This document shows, piece after piece, positions 1 through 7,633 of a stretch of 17,370 nt of DNA. Origin of the DNA: Lachnospiraceae bacterium (GTDB lineage Bacteria > Bacillota > Clostridia > Lachnospirales > Lachnospiraceae); contig VSNR01000093.1 of NCBI GenBank assembly GCA_009774345.1, forward strand, positions 1 to 17,370, given 5' to 3'. Both the position numbers and the translations under genes were made by a program. Numbering within the stretch: the first letter of the stretch is position 1; every line of letters starts with the position of its first letter. A model generated the notes under the pieces. It worked only from the letters and a program-made list of their open reading frames with translations. It made no database searches and was not told the DNA's origin.

Positions 1-1842
1 GGTATAGGGAATATTTGTCAGCAGGGGGGCAGCTTTTTGATTGCCAGCTTTGTCTATCTTATGAATGCATACTATCTGGTCTTTGGCAAAGCGGCAGTAT
101 TGAAACACAGGACTTTGGAGCGGATTTGTTGTTTTTTGGCATTATTTTTGGTATATCCAGTCATTGCATTTTATATTATTGAGATTGCATATAATGCAGA
201 ACTTGCAAGAATGCAATCAGATAAAATTGTTCTAAACAGCATTCTTATCTTATGTATAGAAGTTGGTTTTATCATTGCTGTTTGGAACTACAAATATTCG
301 TTGGTTCTGCTAACGATTGCGGCATGGATGTTCGGGCTGGCAAATCATTACCTGCTGCAGTTTCGGGGAAGTACTTTGCGGCCAGTGGAGCTGGCTGCAT
401 TTAAAACTGCCTTGAGTGTAGCAGGCTTATATCGGTTTGACCTGACAGATGAGTTGGTGCGAAGCACACTGGTAATGCTGATATTGCTCAGTGGCATTAA
501 GGTGCTTCCATTTAGAGAGCGTCCGTGGACTGCAAAAGAAACCGTTGTCAGAATGTCTGTTGGAATTCTGTGTCTTATGGCTTTTATTGTGAATGCGGTG
601 ACTTCTTCATGGGACGCAATACTCGGCATCGAAATCGGACATTGGAGCAGTTATGAAGTCTATGCGGAAAATGGCAGTGTCCTTTCCTTTATCCTGGAAG
701 GACAGGAAATGCGTGTAGATGCCCCGGATGAGTACTCGGCACGCAAAGTGGAAGAACTGTTAAGTGCCTATGAGGGCAGGACAGAGGAGAAACTGCCGAG
801 TGTTATCGTTGTTATGAATGAAACTTTTGCTGATTTGTCTCGTCTGGCTGATTTTGGCACAGAGGATTGTCTGTCAAACTGGTATCATGAAGACTGCGTA
901 ATGCGGGGAGAGGCATATGTATCTGTCTATGGCGGCGGGACATGCAATTCTGAATATGAGTTTCTTACAGGAAATTCAATGGCAAATTTTCCTGATAATA
1001 ACTGTCCCTATACCATGTATCCATTTGATCATGTCTTTAATCTTGCAAGGGAATTTCGCAGTCATGATTACACTGCGATAGCAGTTCATCCCGAAAATAA
1101 AAATAACTGGAATCGTTCGAGTGTATATGCCCAGATGGGGTTTGAGCGTTTTGTGTCTATTGATCAGATGGATCATTTGACAGAGGTTCGGGGAATTGTA
1201 TCAGATCGGTCTGATTATGATTGGATTATCAGGGAATATGAAGAAGCACAAGGACCGCTGTTTTTATTCAATATAACCTTGCAGAATCATGGTGGTTATG
1301 AAAATATTGACGCTTTAGGGGATATTGAGCCAGTTCATGTGGGAGAGGAATATGAGAAGTATACAGATCTGATCACTTATCTCACGATTATAAGGGAATC
1401 CGATCAGGCTTTTCGGCATTTGATTGATTATTTTTCAGGAGTTGAGGAACCAGTGATCCTTTGTATGTTTGGAGATCATCATCCAGGAGGGCTAAACAGT
1501 GAGCTTGTGGATAAAATTTATGGTGGGAAATCGGAAAATGTTGCGGCCATACAAAGGCAGTATGCTGTTCCTTATATGATCTGGGCAAATTATACGAGCG
1601 AAACACTTCCAGTCAATCTGTCAAAAGATTTGAGCTTGAATTATCTGGGGGCGAATGTTTTGGATTTGGCAGGGATAAGGACACCTTTTACTGCGTATTT
1701 GTTGGATTTAGAGAAACGTCTGCCGGTGATCAATGCAGTAGGCTATCAAGATGAGTGTGGAACATGGCATAGGCTGGAAGAAAAAAATGAGAATGTTGAT
1801 GAATATCAAAAAGTAGGATATTATATGATGTTTGATCGATAG
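1..1842 (+). CDS. LTA synthase-like phosphoglycerol transferase (5' partial)
   Basis: Membrane-anchored sulfatase-fold enzyme of the LtaS/MdoB type. Family members transfer phosphoglycerol, or a related group, onto envelope polymers outside the cell. The frame is open to base 1; the first possible internal start is TTG at 37, but the N-terminus most likely lies upstream. Counting from that TTG, residues 1-200 hold about four to five hydrophobic helices and an FRGS-x-LRP stretch typical of clostridial members. The catalytic domain follows from about residue 250: MNETF with E262, the nucleophile candidate T302 in GGGTCNSEYEFLTG, and GDHHPG with D480 and H481. These match the metal-binding Glu, catalytic Thr and Asp-His of LtaS (known for the family). 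The next gene starts 13 bases downstream, so the two are probably co-transcribed. The exact substrate is unknown; the neighbouring UbiA-like gene suggests a prenyl-linked surface glycan (inference). Confidence 0.85.
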   Translation, partial: GIGNICQQGGSFLIASFVYLMNAYYLVFGKAAVLKHRTLERICCFLALFLVYPVIAFYIIEIAYNAELARMQSDKIVLNSILILCIEVGFIIAVWNYKYSLVLLTIAAWMFGLANHYLLQFRGSTLRPVELAAFKTALSVAGLYRFDLTDELVRSTLVMLILLSGIKVLPFRERPWTAKETVVRMSVGILCLMAFIVNAVTSSWDAILGIEIGHWSSYEVYAENGSVLSFILEGQEMRVDAPDEYSARKVEELLSAYEGRTEEKLPSVIVVMNETFADLSRLADFGTEDCLSNWYHEDCVMRGEAYVSVYGGGTCNSEYEFLTGNSMANFPDNNCPYTMYPFDHVFNLAREFRSHDYTAIAVHPENKNNWNRSSVYAQMGFERFVSIDQMDHLTEVRGIVSDRSDYDWIIREYEEAQGPLFLFNITLQNHGGYENIDALGDIEPVHVGEEYEKYTDLITYLTIIRESDQAFRHLIDYFSGVEEPVILCMFGDHHPGGLNSELVDKIYGGKSENVAAIQRQYAVPYMIWANYTSETLPVNLSKDLSLNYLGANVLDLAGIRTPFTAYLLDLEKRLPVINAVGYQDECGTWHRLEEKNENVDEYQKVGYYMMFDR

Positions 1843-1855
1843 AGGAGAGATACAA

Positions 1856-3303
1856 ATGCAGCGTTCAAAGAGAAAGAATCAGTGGGGGTTATTCATAATC
1901 TATGGATATATGGTGCTGCCGATTGTCATCTTTATGTTTGGGTGGCTGAGGTGGTATTATGCGTTGTTATTTGGTGGTTTCATTTTGGCTGCATATGTGA
2001 GAAGCGTTGTCAGTGATATCGTCAATGTAGTGGATGTCTTTTCGAAAAAGGACAGGAAACTTTGGCTGGCAGTGTCTGGCATTTCTATTTTGTGGGTACT
2101 TTTGGCAGGGATTGGCGGATACTGCTTTCAAAATTATGATCATCTGTACAGAAATGCGATCTTTCATACGCTCGTTGACTATGACTGGCCGGTCATCTCG
2201 CAGGACGGCAGCAGGGCATTTATTTATTATATAGGGTTCTGGCTTCCTGCGGCCTGTATAGGAAAACTTTTTAATCTTGAAGCAGGATATCTGTTTCAGG
2301 TAGTTTGGGCAGTGTCAGGTATCTTGATTGTATATGGATTGATCTGTGTATACAGAAGAAAGGCGAACATGCTGCCGCTTGTTTTTATGATATTTTTCAG
2401 CGGATTGGATTATGTTGGCACATGGCTGACTAATACGGGGGGGGGTATCTGAATTTATCGACAGCAGCACATCTTGAATGGTGGGCAGGTGTTCAGTTTT
2501 CCTCGACAACGACGCAGTTATTTTGGGTGTTTAATCAGGCATTACCAGCATGGTTAGGGGTAATGTTCATTCTTGTCCAGAAAAAATGCAGTAATATGTT
2601 CTTTATCCTGTCGCTGATAATGCTTACATCCACATTTCCGTTTGTGGGGCTGATTCCTATTGTACTTGTACTGTGTTTTGAAAAAGTTCGAAAAGGAGAA
2701 AGCAGTTGGAAGGAGTTGGCAACATTTCAGAATATTGTTGGCATAGTGGTCATTGGAGGTGTTTCCTTTTTATATCTTGTGGGGAATTTGTCTGGTGAAA
2801 AGATTGGGCAAACAGATGAGGTCGTTACGTTGAGGCAATTGATACCAATAGTACTTAGAGATGCCGTGTTTTTTTATTTGGAGGCAGGCATATATTTGCA
2901 GTTTGTATGTTTATATCGGAAGAAGGATATGCTTTTAAAAGTTCTTGCGGTGATTTTGGTAATCTGCCCTTTTATAAAAGTGGGAAATGGCGGCGACTTT
3001 TGTATGAGAGTGTCCATACCAGCACTTTTTATATTGATGGTATTTGGTATAGAAACACTGGAGAGATTATATAAGGAACAACGAAAGCGGCTGCTGATCC
3101 TGTATTGTGTCATTTTGCTTATAGGTGCAATAACGCCATTTAATGAGATACATAGAACAATACAGGAAACGATTTTGAAAGCAGGTCATGTGCAGAACCA
3201 ACGCAGTGAGATCGCATTGGAAACAGAACTTCTGCAGTATGAAAACTTTTCAGGAGTTCCTGACGGTAATATTTTCTTTCAATATTTTACAAAAGACAGG
3301 TGA
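1856..3303 (+). pseudogene. Polytopic membrane protein, frameshifted at a G9 tract
   Basis: Two open frames are halves of one protein. The first runs from ATG 1856 (AGGAGA at 1843-1848, good spacing) to TGA 2450-2452, 198 residues. Reading continues in the -1 frame without a stop from just after the G tract to TGA 3301-3303. The bridge encodes sensible protein (LNLSTAAHLEWWAGVQFSS, then TTTQLFWVFNQALPAWLG). The later half has no Shine-Dalgarno or convincing start of its own. With ten G, or seven, the product would be 482 or 481 residues: strongly hydrophobic, about ten or more membrane helices, resembling GT-C-like or polymer-export membrane proteins only in general form. I recognise no named family. 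Both halves look undecayed, so a phase-variable off state, a sequencing error in the homopolymer, or ribosomal slippage are all possible. The setting suggests a role in surface glycan synthesis. Confidence 0.75.
2437..2445 (+). repeat. Poly-G tract (G9) at the frameshift point
   Basis: Nine consecutive G lie in the coding strand, preceded by AC and followed by TATCTGAA. The upstream frame reads Thr-Gly-Gly-Gly-Ile-stop across it. One more G, or two fewer, joins the upstream and downstream frames. Homopolymers of this length are prone to slipped-strand mispairing and are a known basis of contingency switching in surface-structure genes of other bacteria. Confidence 0.9.
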
Positions 3304-3380
3304 CATATTCCATCATCCTTCTCAGATAAAATACAACCTGTAAATAGAGAATATTTATGGTTTTGTAGAGGAGGATTAGG

Positions 3381-5003
3381 ATGTGGCGAAAAGTTTTAGC
3401 AATTATTTCAAGCGGGATTCTGACATTTGTCATGACAATCAATTATGCGGTATATATATCCTATGAAGGATATACAGGCAGCGATTATCAGGTAAATATA
3501 CATTACGCGATAGCGGCAGTTTTGATTATGATTCCGGTGTACATCTACTTGTTTATCAAAAAGAATTTTCTGGAGGAGTGCTTTCTGAAACATTCCCGGA
3601 AAGTGCAGGGAATCAGTATTGTCATTAGCTTTTTTGCTGTTCTTCAACTAAAGTGTGATGTTGAGAAAAATTGGTCCCATATATTGACTGCATTGGGTTG
3701 GAACATGGATATGCCGTTGGTCATCTGGCTTTTGTGTGCATCAGCAGGGATTGGTATTTATTTGTTTGTCTGTTATGCAGTTTGGACTGTTGGTGGGTGG
3801 GGGTATCGATTTTTTCAAAGTTTTACCTATGAGGAAAAGTTATTTTTCGTCGTTTCCCTGGCGGGGTGTCTGTCTCTTGTCTGTTATTTTTACGCAAGGA
3901 CAGATGCCTGTTGGAATACGGTCGATTTGGTGTATCAGGCGGATCCTTATTTTGTGTATGATCATTATTATCCTGTTTTTAGTTTTGGGTATGATTTTGA
4001 TTGGGATATAGGAAATGGGGGAATCCGACATCCACTGGCAACAGTGATTTTGTTTCCCATTCATATATTTGTCTCATTTCTGTCGAATCTCTGTTTTGGG
4101 ATAACGAATATCAGACCAGTACTCTATGCATTTGCAGAGTCGGTATTTATGATTATGACAGCGATTATGATAAAGAGAATTGTAGGGAGTCAGTGGATCT
4201 ATGGCTTATTTGTGTTTTCGTTCCCATTTACATTTTTTACAGTGTTTATTGAGAAATATCCCATCTCGATTTTCCTGGTGGTGTTGTATGTATATACAAC
4301 GATAGAGGAAAAAGGCAGCGCGATTCAGAAATATTCCTTGATATCGTCTGGTGGAATGATGATAACGACATCTGTTTTGGGCGTGCTTTATGGTACAGAA
4401 ACGAAGCTGGCTGGGCGGATAAAAGAGTATGCATCAGCAGTTATAACCTTTTTTCTGACGCTCATAGGGACAGGCAGGATTCATTATATCATGGAGTTTG
4501 ACAGGTTAATTCATCAGAATTCGGTGATGTTCTATGAAGGGGCGCTTGATCAGAATGGATTTATGGAAAAATTTGCTGGTTTTACAAACTTATGTGCATC
4601 CAGTTTCATACCTGCTGCATATGAAGGAACAGAGGTGAACTTTTATTGGACGCATTTAAATGACAAAATTAATTACTTTGGATTGTTTGTATTGGTCATT
4701 GGACTCTATGCCTGTATTAAATGCAGGGGAGAGAAAAAATATTATCCTTTTATCGCATGGTTTTTATTTTCGATCATACAGTTTGTGATTGTGGGATTTG
4801 GAACGGGGTTTGAACCGTTGTTTTCATTGTGTCATGCATGGGCGATCATTCCATTATTCTTTTTGGGAATCAGCCATCTTGTCAGAGCATCCGCTATTCG
4901 AAAGGTCATTTTCGGAAGTCTGTCAGTTATTATGTTTTATTACAATTATATACATATGCAGGAACTATTGGCGTATCTGACCATGAAAGCACCTTTGTTA
5001 TAA
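3381..5003 (+). CDS. Polytopic membrane protein, possible GT-C-type glycosyltransferase
   Basis: A 540-residue integral membrane protein with roughly 11-13 hydrophobic helices spread over its length. The start is well supported: GAGGAGG at 3368-3374, six bases before ATG. A large polar loop at about residues 170-215, after the fourth or fifth helix, is rich in Asp, Tyr and Trp (DACWNTVDLV, DPYFVYDHYYP, DFDWDIGNGG) and ends in IRHPLATVILFP. Acidic and aromatic extracytoplasmic loops of this kind are usual in GT-C glycosyltransferases that use polyprenyl-phosphate sugars, but no DxD-type motif decides the matter and I cannot assign a family. It sits 77 bases after the frameshifted membrane gene and 31 bases before the UbiA-like gene, in one apparent operon. 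The UbiA-like enzyme could supply its lipid-linked pentose donor (inference). Confidence 0.7.
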   Translation: MWRKVLAIISSGILTFVMTINYAVYISYEGYTGSDYQVNIHYAIAAVLIMIPVYIYLFIKKNFLEECFLKHSRKVQGISIVISFFAVLQLKCDVEKNWSHILTALGWNMDMPLVIWLLCASAGIGIYLFVCYAVWTVGGWGYRFFQSFTYEEKLFFVVSLAGCLSLVCYFYARTDACWNTVDLVYQADPYFVYDHYYPVFSFGYDFDWDIGNGGIRHPLATVILFPIHIFVSFLSNLCFGITNIRPVLYAFAESVFMIMTAIMIKRIVGSQWIYGLFVFSFPFTFFTVFIEKYPISIFLVVLYVYTTIEEKGSAIQKYSLISSGGMMITTSVLGVLYGTETKLAGRIKEYASAVITFFLTLIGTGRIHYIMEFDRLIHQNSVMFYEGALDQNGFMEKFAGFTNLCASSFIPAAYEGTEVNFYWTHLNDKINYFGLFVLVIGLYACIKCRGEKKYYPFIAWFLFSIIQFVIVGFGTGFEPLFSLCHAWAIIPLFFLGISHLVRASAIRKVIFGSLSVIMFYYNYIHMQELLAYLTMKAPLL

Positions 5004-5034
5004 TAAGAGATACCATTAAAAATGAGGAAGATAA

Positions 5035-5880
5035 ATGAATCAGTTAAGAAACTATATCCGTCTTATGAGAGTGAAACATTATATTAAAAATATATTGATT
5101 TTTATGCCGCTCTTTTTTGCTGGAAAAATATATGACTGGAATGAATTATCAGTGGCAGTTACGGGTTTTTTCGCTTTTTGCTGCGTTTCGTCCAGCGTAT
5201 ATATTTTCAATGATCTGATTGATTTGGAAAAAGATCGAAGGCATCCGACAAAAAAGTACAGACCAATTGCGAGTGGGCAGGTTTCTGTGAAGCAGGCAGT
5301 GGGGCTGATTGTGGTATGCCTGTTTCTAAGTATTCTTGTGTTGGTTGTTGCGAGTAATCTGGGCGGTTCCATATTCCTGCTGCTCTATATTATTGTAAAT
5401 ATCGCTTATAGTGTGAGACTAAAGGAATATCCTATTATGGATATTGTATTGCTGGCATCAGGATTTGTGATACGAATGTTTTATGGCGGTTATCTTACAG
5501 ACGTTCCAATATCAGGATGGTTATATTTAATCGTTGTATCTGGTTCGCTTTATATGGGGCTTGGAAAAAGAAGAAATGAATTACGGGGGGGTAATGAGAC
5601 GAGAAAAGTGTTAAAATATTATAATCACTCATTTTTAGAGAAAAATATGTATGTCTGTGTTGCCTTAGCCAATGTTTTTTATGCACTCTGGGCAATGGAG
5701 TTCAGAAATACCTGTATGATATGGACGGTTCCTGTCTTTATGATTATATTGATGCGGTACAGTTTTGATGTTGAAGGAGATTTTGATGGAGATCCTGTGG
5801 AGGTGATTTTGCAGGATCGGATTTTGATTACATTAATTGCTGCATATGCGGTGTGTTTATCTGTGTTGTTGTATTGGTGA
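5035..5880 (+). CDS. UbiA-superfamily prenyltransferase, decaprenyl-phosphate phosphoribosyltransferase-like
   Basis: A 281-residue membrane enzyme with about eight or nine helices. The first Asp-rich motif, NDLIDLEKD at residues 59-67, fits NDxxDxxxD, which binds Mg and the diphosphate or PRPP substrate. It is followed by RRHPTKKYRPIASG. The second conserved region is YSVRLKEYPIMD (125-136), then GFVIRMFYGG (143-152). That layout, with HPTK-x-RP and the LK...D...GF-x-IR pattern, fits the Rv3806c type, which transfers 5-phosphoribose from PRPP to polyprenyl phosphate, better than quinone or heme prenyltransferases. Family-level assignment is firm; the substrate is inferred. SD GAGGA at 5024-5028 lies six bases before ATG. 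A G7 run at 5585-5591 lies inside the gene and is in frame here. It is the last gene of the glycan operon; no DprE1/DprE2-like epimerase or phosphatase partner is visible in the window. Confidence 0.8.
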   Translation: MNQLRNYIRLMRVKHYIKNILIFMPLFFAGKIYDWNELSVAVTGFFAFCCVSSSVYIFNDLIDLEKDRRHPTKKYRPIASGQVSVKQAVGLIVVCLFLSILVLVVASNLGGSIFLLLYIIVNIAYSVRLKEYPIMDIVLLASGFVIRMFYGGYLTDVPISGWLYLIVVSGSLYMGLGKRRNELRGGNETRKVLKYYNHSFLEKNMYVCVALANVFYALWAMEFRNTCMIWTVPVFMIILMRYSFDVEGDFDGDPVEVILQDRILITLIAAYAVCLSVLLYW

Positions 5881-6057
5881 TTCTCTTGTCGAAAGCATTC
5901 AGGTCATCCTCCTGGCCGCTGGAAAATCTGTGTCGGTGCAGGTTTTTGGCAGTGAAGAAATACGCTCTGTTTTATCAGCGGGGCGGTTGCCATGTCCTTG
6001 TAGGTGGCGAATATGACTTGTACACGGAAGGAACAGTAAAATATCAAGACATATGGC

Positions 6058-6100
6058 AAAAATCCATTTGCAGAATAAATTTTTCTGTAAATGGATTTTT
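6058..6100. terminator. Bidirectional intrinsic terminator
   Basis: A 16-base stem pairs 6058-6073 with 6085-6100 (one G-T wobble) around an 11-base loop. It has an A run on the 5' side and five T on the 3' side, so it works as a terminator in both directions. It lies 178 bases after the UbiA-like gene and 11 bases beyond the stop of the - strand remnant. Confidence 0.85.
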
Positions 6101-6110
6101 CTACAGCTCC

Positions 6111-6281
6111 TTATTTGCAGTCAGGTTCTGCAAAGACTTCCAGCGCAAGCTTTGCGCCCAGACTGAATCCATAGGAGAAATTCTCATATTCAGACAAGGA
6201 TTCGTATGTATCAATCTGTTCAAGCCATGTCTGGAAGCGCTCATTGTCCTCATCGGCAAGCTTACATTTGATTTTTATCAT
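6111..6281 (-). pseudogene. Short remnant, possibly DUF6809-like
   Basis: A 56-codon frame from a possible ATG at 6281 to TAA at 6111-6113. The protein has KLADEDNERFQTWLEQID followed by YENFSYGFSLGAKLALEVF. This resembles, from memory, the C-terminal half of the small DUF6809 proteins of Lachnospiraceae (an SxEDxxRFxxL helix followed by a YxxGFxxGxxLxxE helix). The usual N-terminal part is absent, no Shine-Dalgarno precedes the ATG, and a + strand promoter overlaps its 5' end. It is therefore more likely a 5'-truncated relic than a working gene. The bidirectional terminator just past the stop would suit it. Family assignment is tentative. Confidence 0.45.
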
Positions 6282-6296
6282 TATTATGTATATAAT
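6268..6296 (+). promoter_or_regulatory. Sigma-A promoter of the XRE-type gene
   Basis: TTGATT at 6268-6273, a 17-base spacer and a perfect TATAAT at 6291-6296. Transcription would start near 6303, giving a leader of about 20 bases before the ATG at 6323 that includes its ribosome binding site. Confidence 0.8.
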
Positions 6297-6322
6297 TACA
6301 CAAAGAGGAAGAGGTGAAGAAA

Positions 6323-6535
6323 ATGGGAATGGCGTTAAAAATTCGAACGATTTTGTTGGAGCGGCATATGTCAATCAAGGAGCTGAGTGAAAAGTTAGGT
6401 TATCACGGAGCAAATCTGTATAACAAGCTGAACCGTGATAACTTTAGCGAGAGGGAGCTGCGCGATATCGCAGATGCACTCAATTGTGATTTTGATGGAA
6501 TTTTCACTTATCGGGATACTGGAAAAAAGGTGTGA
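6323..6535 (+). CDS. Small XRE/Cro-type helix-turn-helix regulator
   Basis: About 70 residues, essentially a single lambda-repressor-like DNA-binding domain. Residues 3-60 give ALKIRTILLERHMSIKELSE, then KLGYHGANLYNKL (helix-turn-helix) and SERELRDIADALNCDFDG, the usual last helix pair of the Cro/C1 fold. ATG 6323 is preferred because GAGGTG at 6311-6316 lies six bases upstream; the GTG at 6314 falls inside that site, and ATG 6329 is a less likely choice. It has its own near-consensus promoter and a terminator about 120 bases downstream, so it is probably monocistronic. No effector domain is present; targets are unknown. It sits among relics of small mobile or accessory genes, so it may be the survivor of a lost element (inference). 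Confidence 0.8.
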   Translation: MGMALKIRTILLERHMSIKELSEKLGYHGANLYNKLNRDNFSERELRDIADALNCDFDGIFTYRDTGKKV

Positions 6536-6654
6536 TACAATAGACAGACGCACATGTAGCGGCTTTGGGGAGAGAAAGCGCAGATGCAATCCGGCGGCAG
6601 AAATTCAAGAGACAGATACTTGCATGTATGGAACTGGAAGTATTGCATAAGACA

Positions 6655-6686
6655 GAAAACCGCCTTGTATCTGCAGGGCGGTTTTC
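6655..6686. terminator. Intrinsic terminator between convergent genes
   Basis: A perfect 10-base stem pairs 6655-6664 (GAAAACCGCC) with 6677-6686 (GGCGGTTTTC) around a 12-base loop. It lies between the XRE-type gene on + and the Rpn-type pseudogene on -, with short A and T tracts in the stem ends serving both strands. Confidence 0.75.
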
Positions 6687-6737
6687 CAGGTTAGATGTCC
6701 GTAATGAGCGACATATTTATATTACAGTTCCTTAATA

Positions 6738-7510
6738 TTATTCAATATTCTGCTGCAATTCTAATATAGCTTCTCTTGACAGCAGGGAATATTTCATAAT
6801 CTTTTCTATGGACTCATTCTCCCGTATCATTTCTTTGGCTATATTCTTCTGTGTGTCCTGAACAGCTACATGAACAGCTTTCTGTATACCTTCTTGTATA
6901 CCGTCCTGCACTTCGCTCCGAATATAGGAACGCATTATCTCCTCTTCGTCATATAGTGTCATCATGATATCAACTACCTCTCTTTCCTGGCTTTCCAAAT
7001 ACTCTTTGAGCACATTTTTATCCTTACAGATACGAATTGTCTCCATAATAGCTTCTCTGGTTCTGCCATACAAAGCCACCTGTTTATCACAGACCCTTGT
7101 AAATGTCACATATTGATTAATAATATTTCCCTTTTTTCCATCATATATCATTTTTACTTTTACATCAATACTGGATTTATTTCCATCAAAAAATTCTTTT
7201 GACAATGATATCCGTGACGGTTTTGTTTTCCTCTCACCGGTATATATGACATACAGCTCTGGGACGGGCATCTTTACTTTTTTGCTTCTGTAAAGATTCT
7301 GGTGGGTACGCTCAAAGTAAGATACATCAAGACCCGGATAATAATGTTCATTGTCCAGGTTGATTGACATTCTACCATTATGATAATTTTATCCCCGACA
7401 GTGAACCCCAGATCATTATAGATGCCATCTGTCAGAATATTTTTAATGGTGATATCTGTCAGATCATCTACTGCCTTATTTTTATTTTTTTCCAATCGGT
7501 TTATTTCCTT
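6738..7510 (-). pseudogene. Rpn-family PD-(D/E)XK nuclease/transposase, frameshifted and N-terminally short
   Basis: Two overlapping - strand frames are parts of one gene. The upstream piece (about 7510-7310) ends its useful part with FTVGDKIIIMVECQSTW and MNIIIRVLMYL; GDK...ExQ fits the catalytic strand of Rpn-like PD-(D/E)XK nucleases. The downstream piece resumes at YFERTHQNLYRSKKVKMP and continues with PELYVIYTGERK, FTRVC, RTREAIMETIRICKDKNVLKEYLES and a polar helical tail ending in LQQNIE. The join lies near 7313-7326, where the frame changes and a few residues expected between LMYL and YFERT seem missing, suggesting a small out-of-frame deletion. No ATG or clear SD starts the upstream frame, so the N-terminus is probably also lost. 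Intact relatives promote RecA-independent recombination and are abundant in Lachnospiraceae (known for the family). Function here is very likely lost. Confidence 0.75.
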
Positions 7511-7597
7511 TCATATTTTAAAATATATTGCCACTTGTAAATAGTACCATAGTATGATATACTGTTACTGGTTTATAGGTACCGTTTACAGACATTT

Positions 7598-7633
7598 GTA
7601 AAAGCCGTCTAGTGTTTTCTGGACGGCTTTTAC
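7598..7633 (-). terminator. Terminator of the mutS2-regulator-kinase operon
   Basis: A perfect 12-base stem pairs 7598-7609 with 7622-7633 around a 12-base loop. The kinase stop codon (7630-7632) lies inside the upstream arm as read on the - strand, and the stem is A-rich then T-rich, giving a compact terminator that abuts the gene. Confidence 0.85.

Noticed and set aside
5884..6016. A 41-codon + frame reading SLVESIQVILLAAGKSVS and onwards
   Set aside because: The first 30 residues look protein-like, but there is no start, no SD and no family I recognise. At most a gene remnant; not supported enough to annotate.
5853..6317. Open frame of 154 codons on + after the UbiA-like gene
   Set aside because: It begins inside the UbiA-like gene, passes through a strong terminator stem, has no SD and reads as Cys/Arg/Phe-rich non-protein.
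6435..6650. Frame of 71 codons overlapping the XRE-type gene
   Set aside because: Overlaps a well-supported gene in another frame, is rich in Cys and Arg and lacks an SD.
7530..7590. Dyad-like words (GTACC ... GGTAC, AGTATGATATACT) between the kinase terminator and the Rpn pseudogene
   Set aside because: Short, imperfect and AT-rich; not distinguishable from chance.
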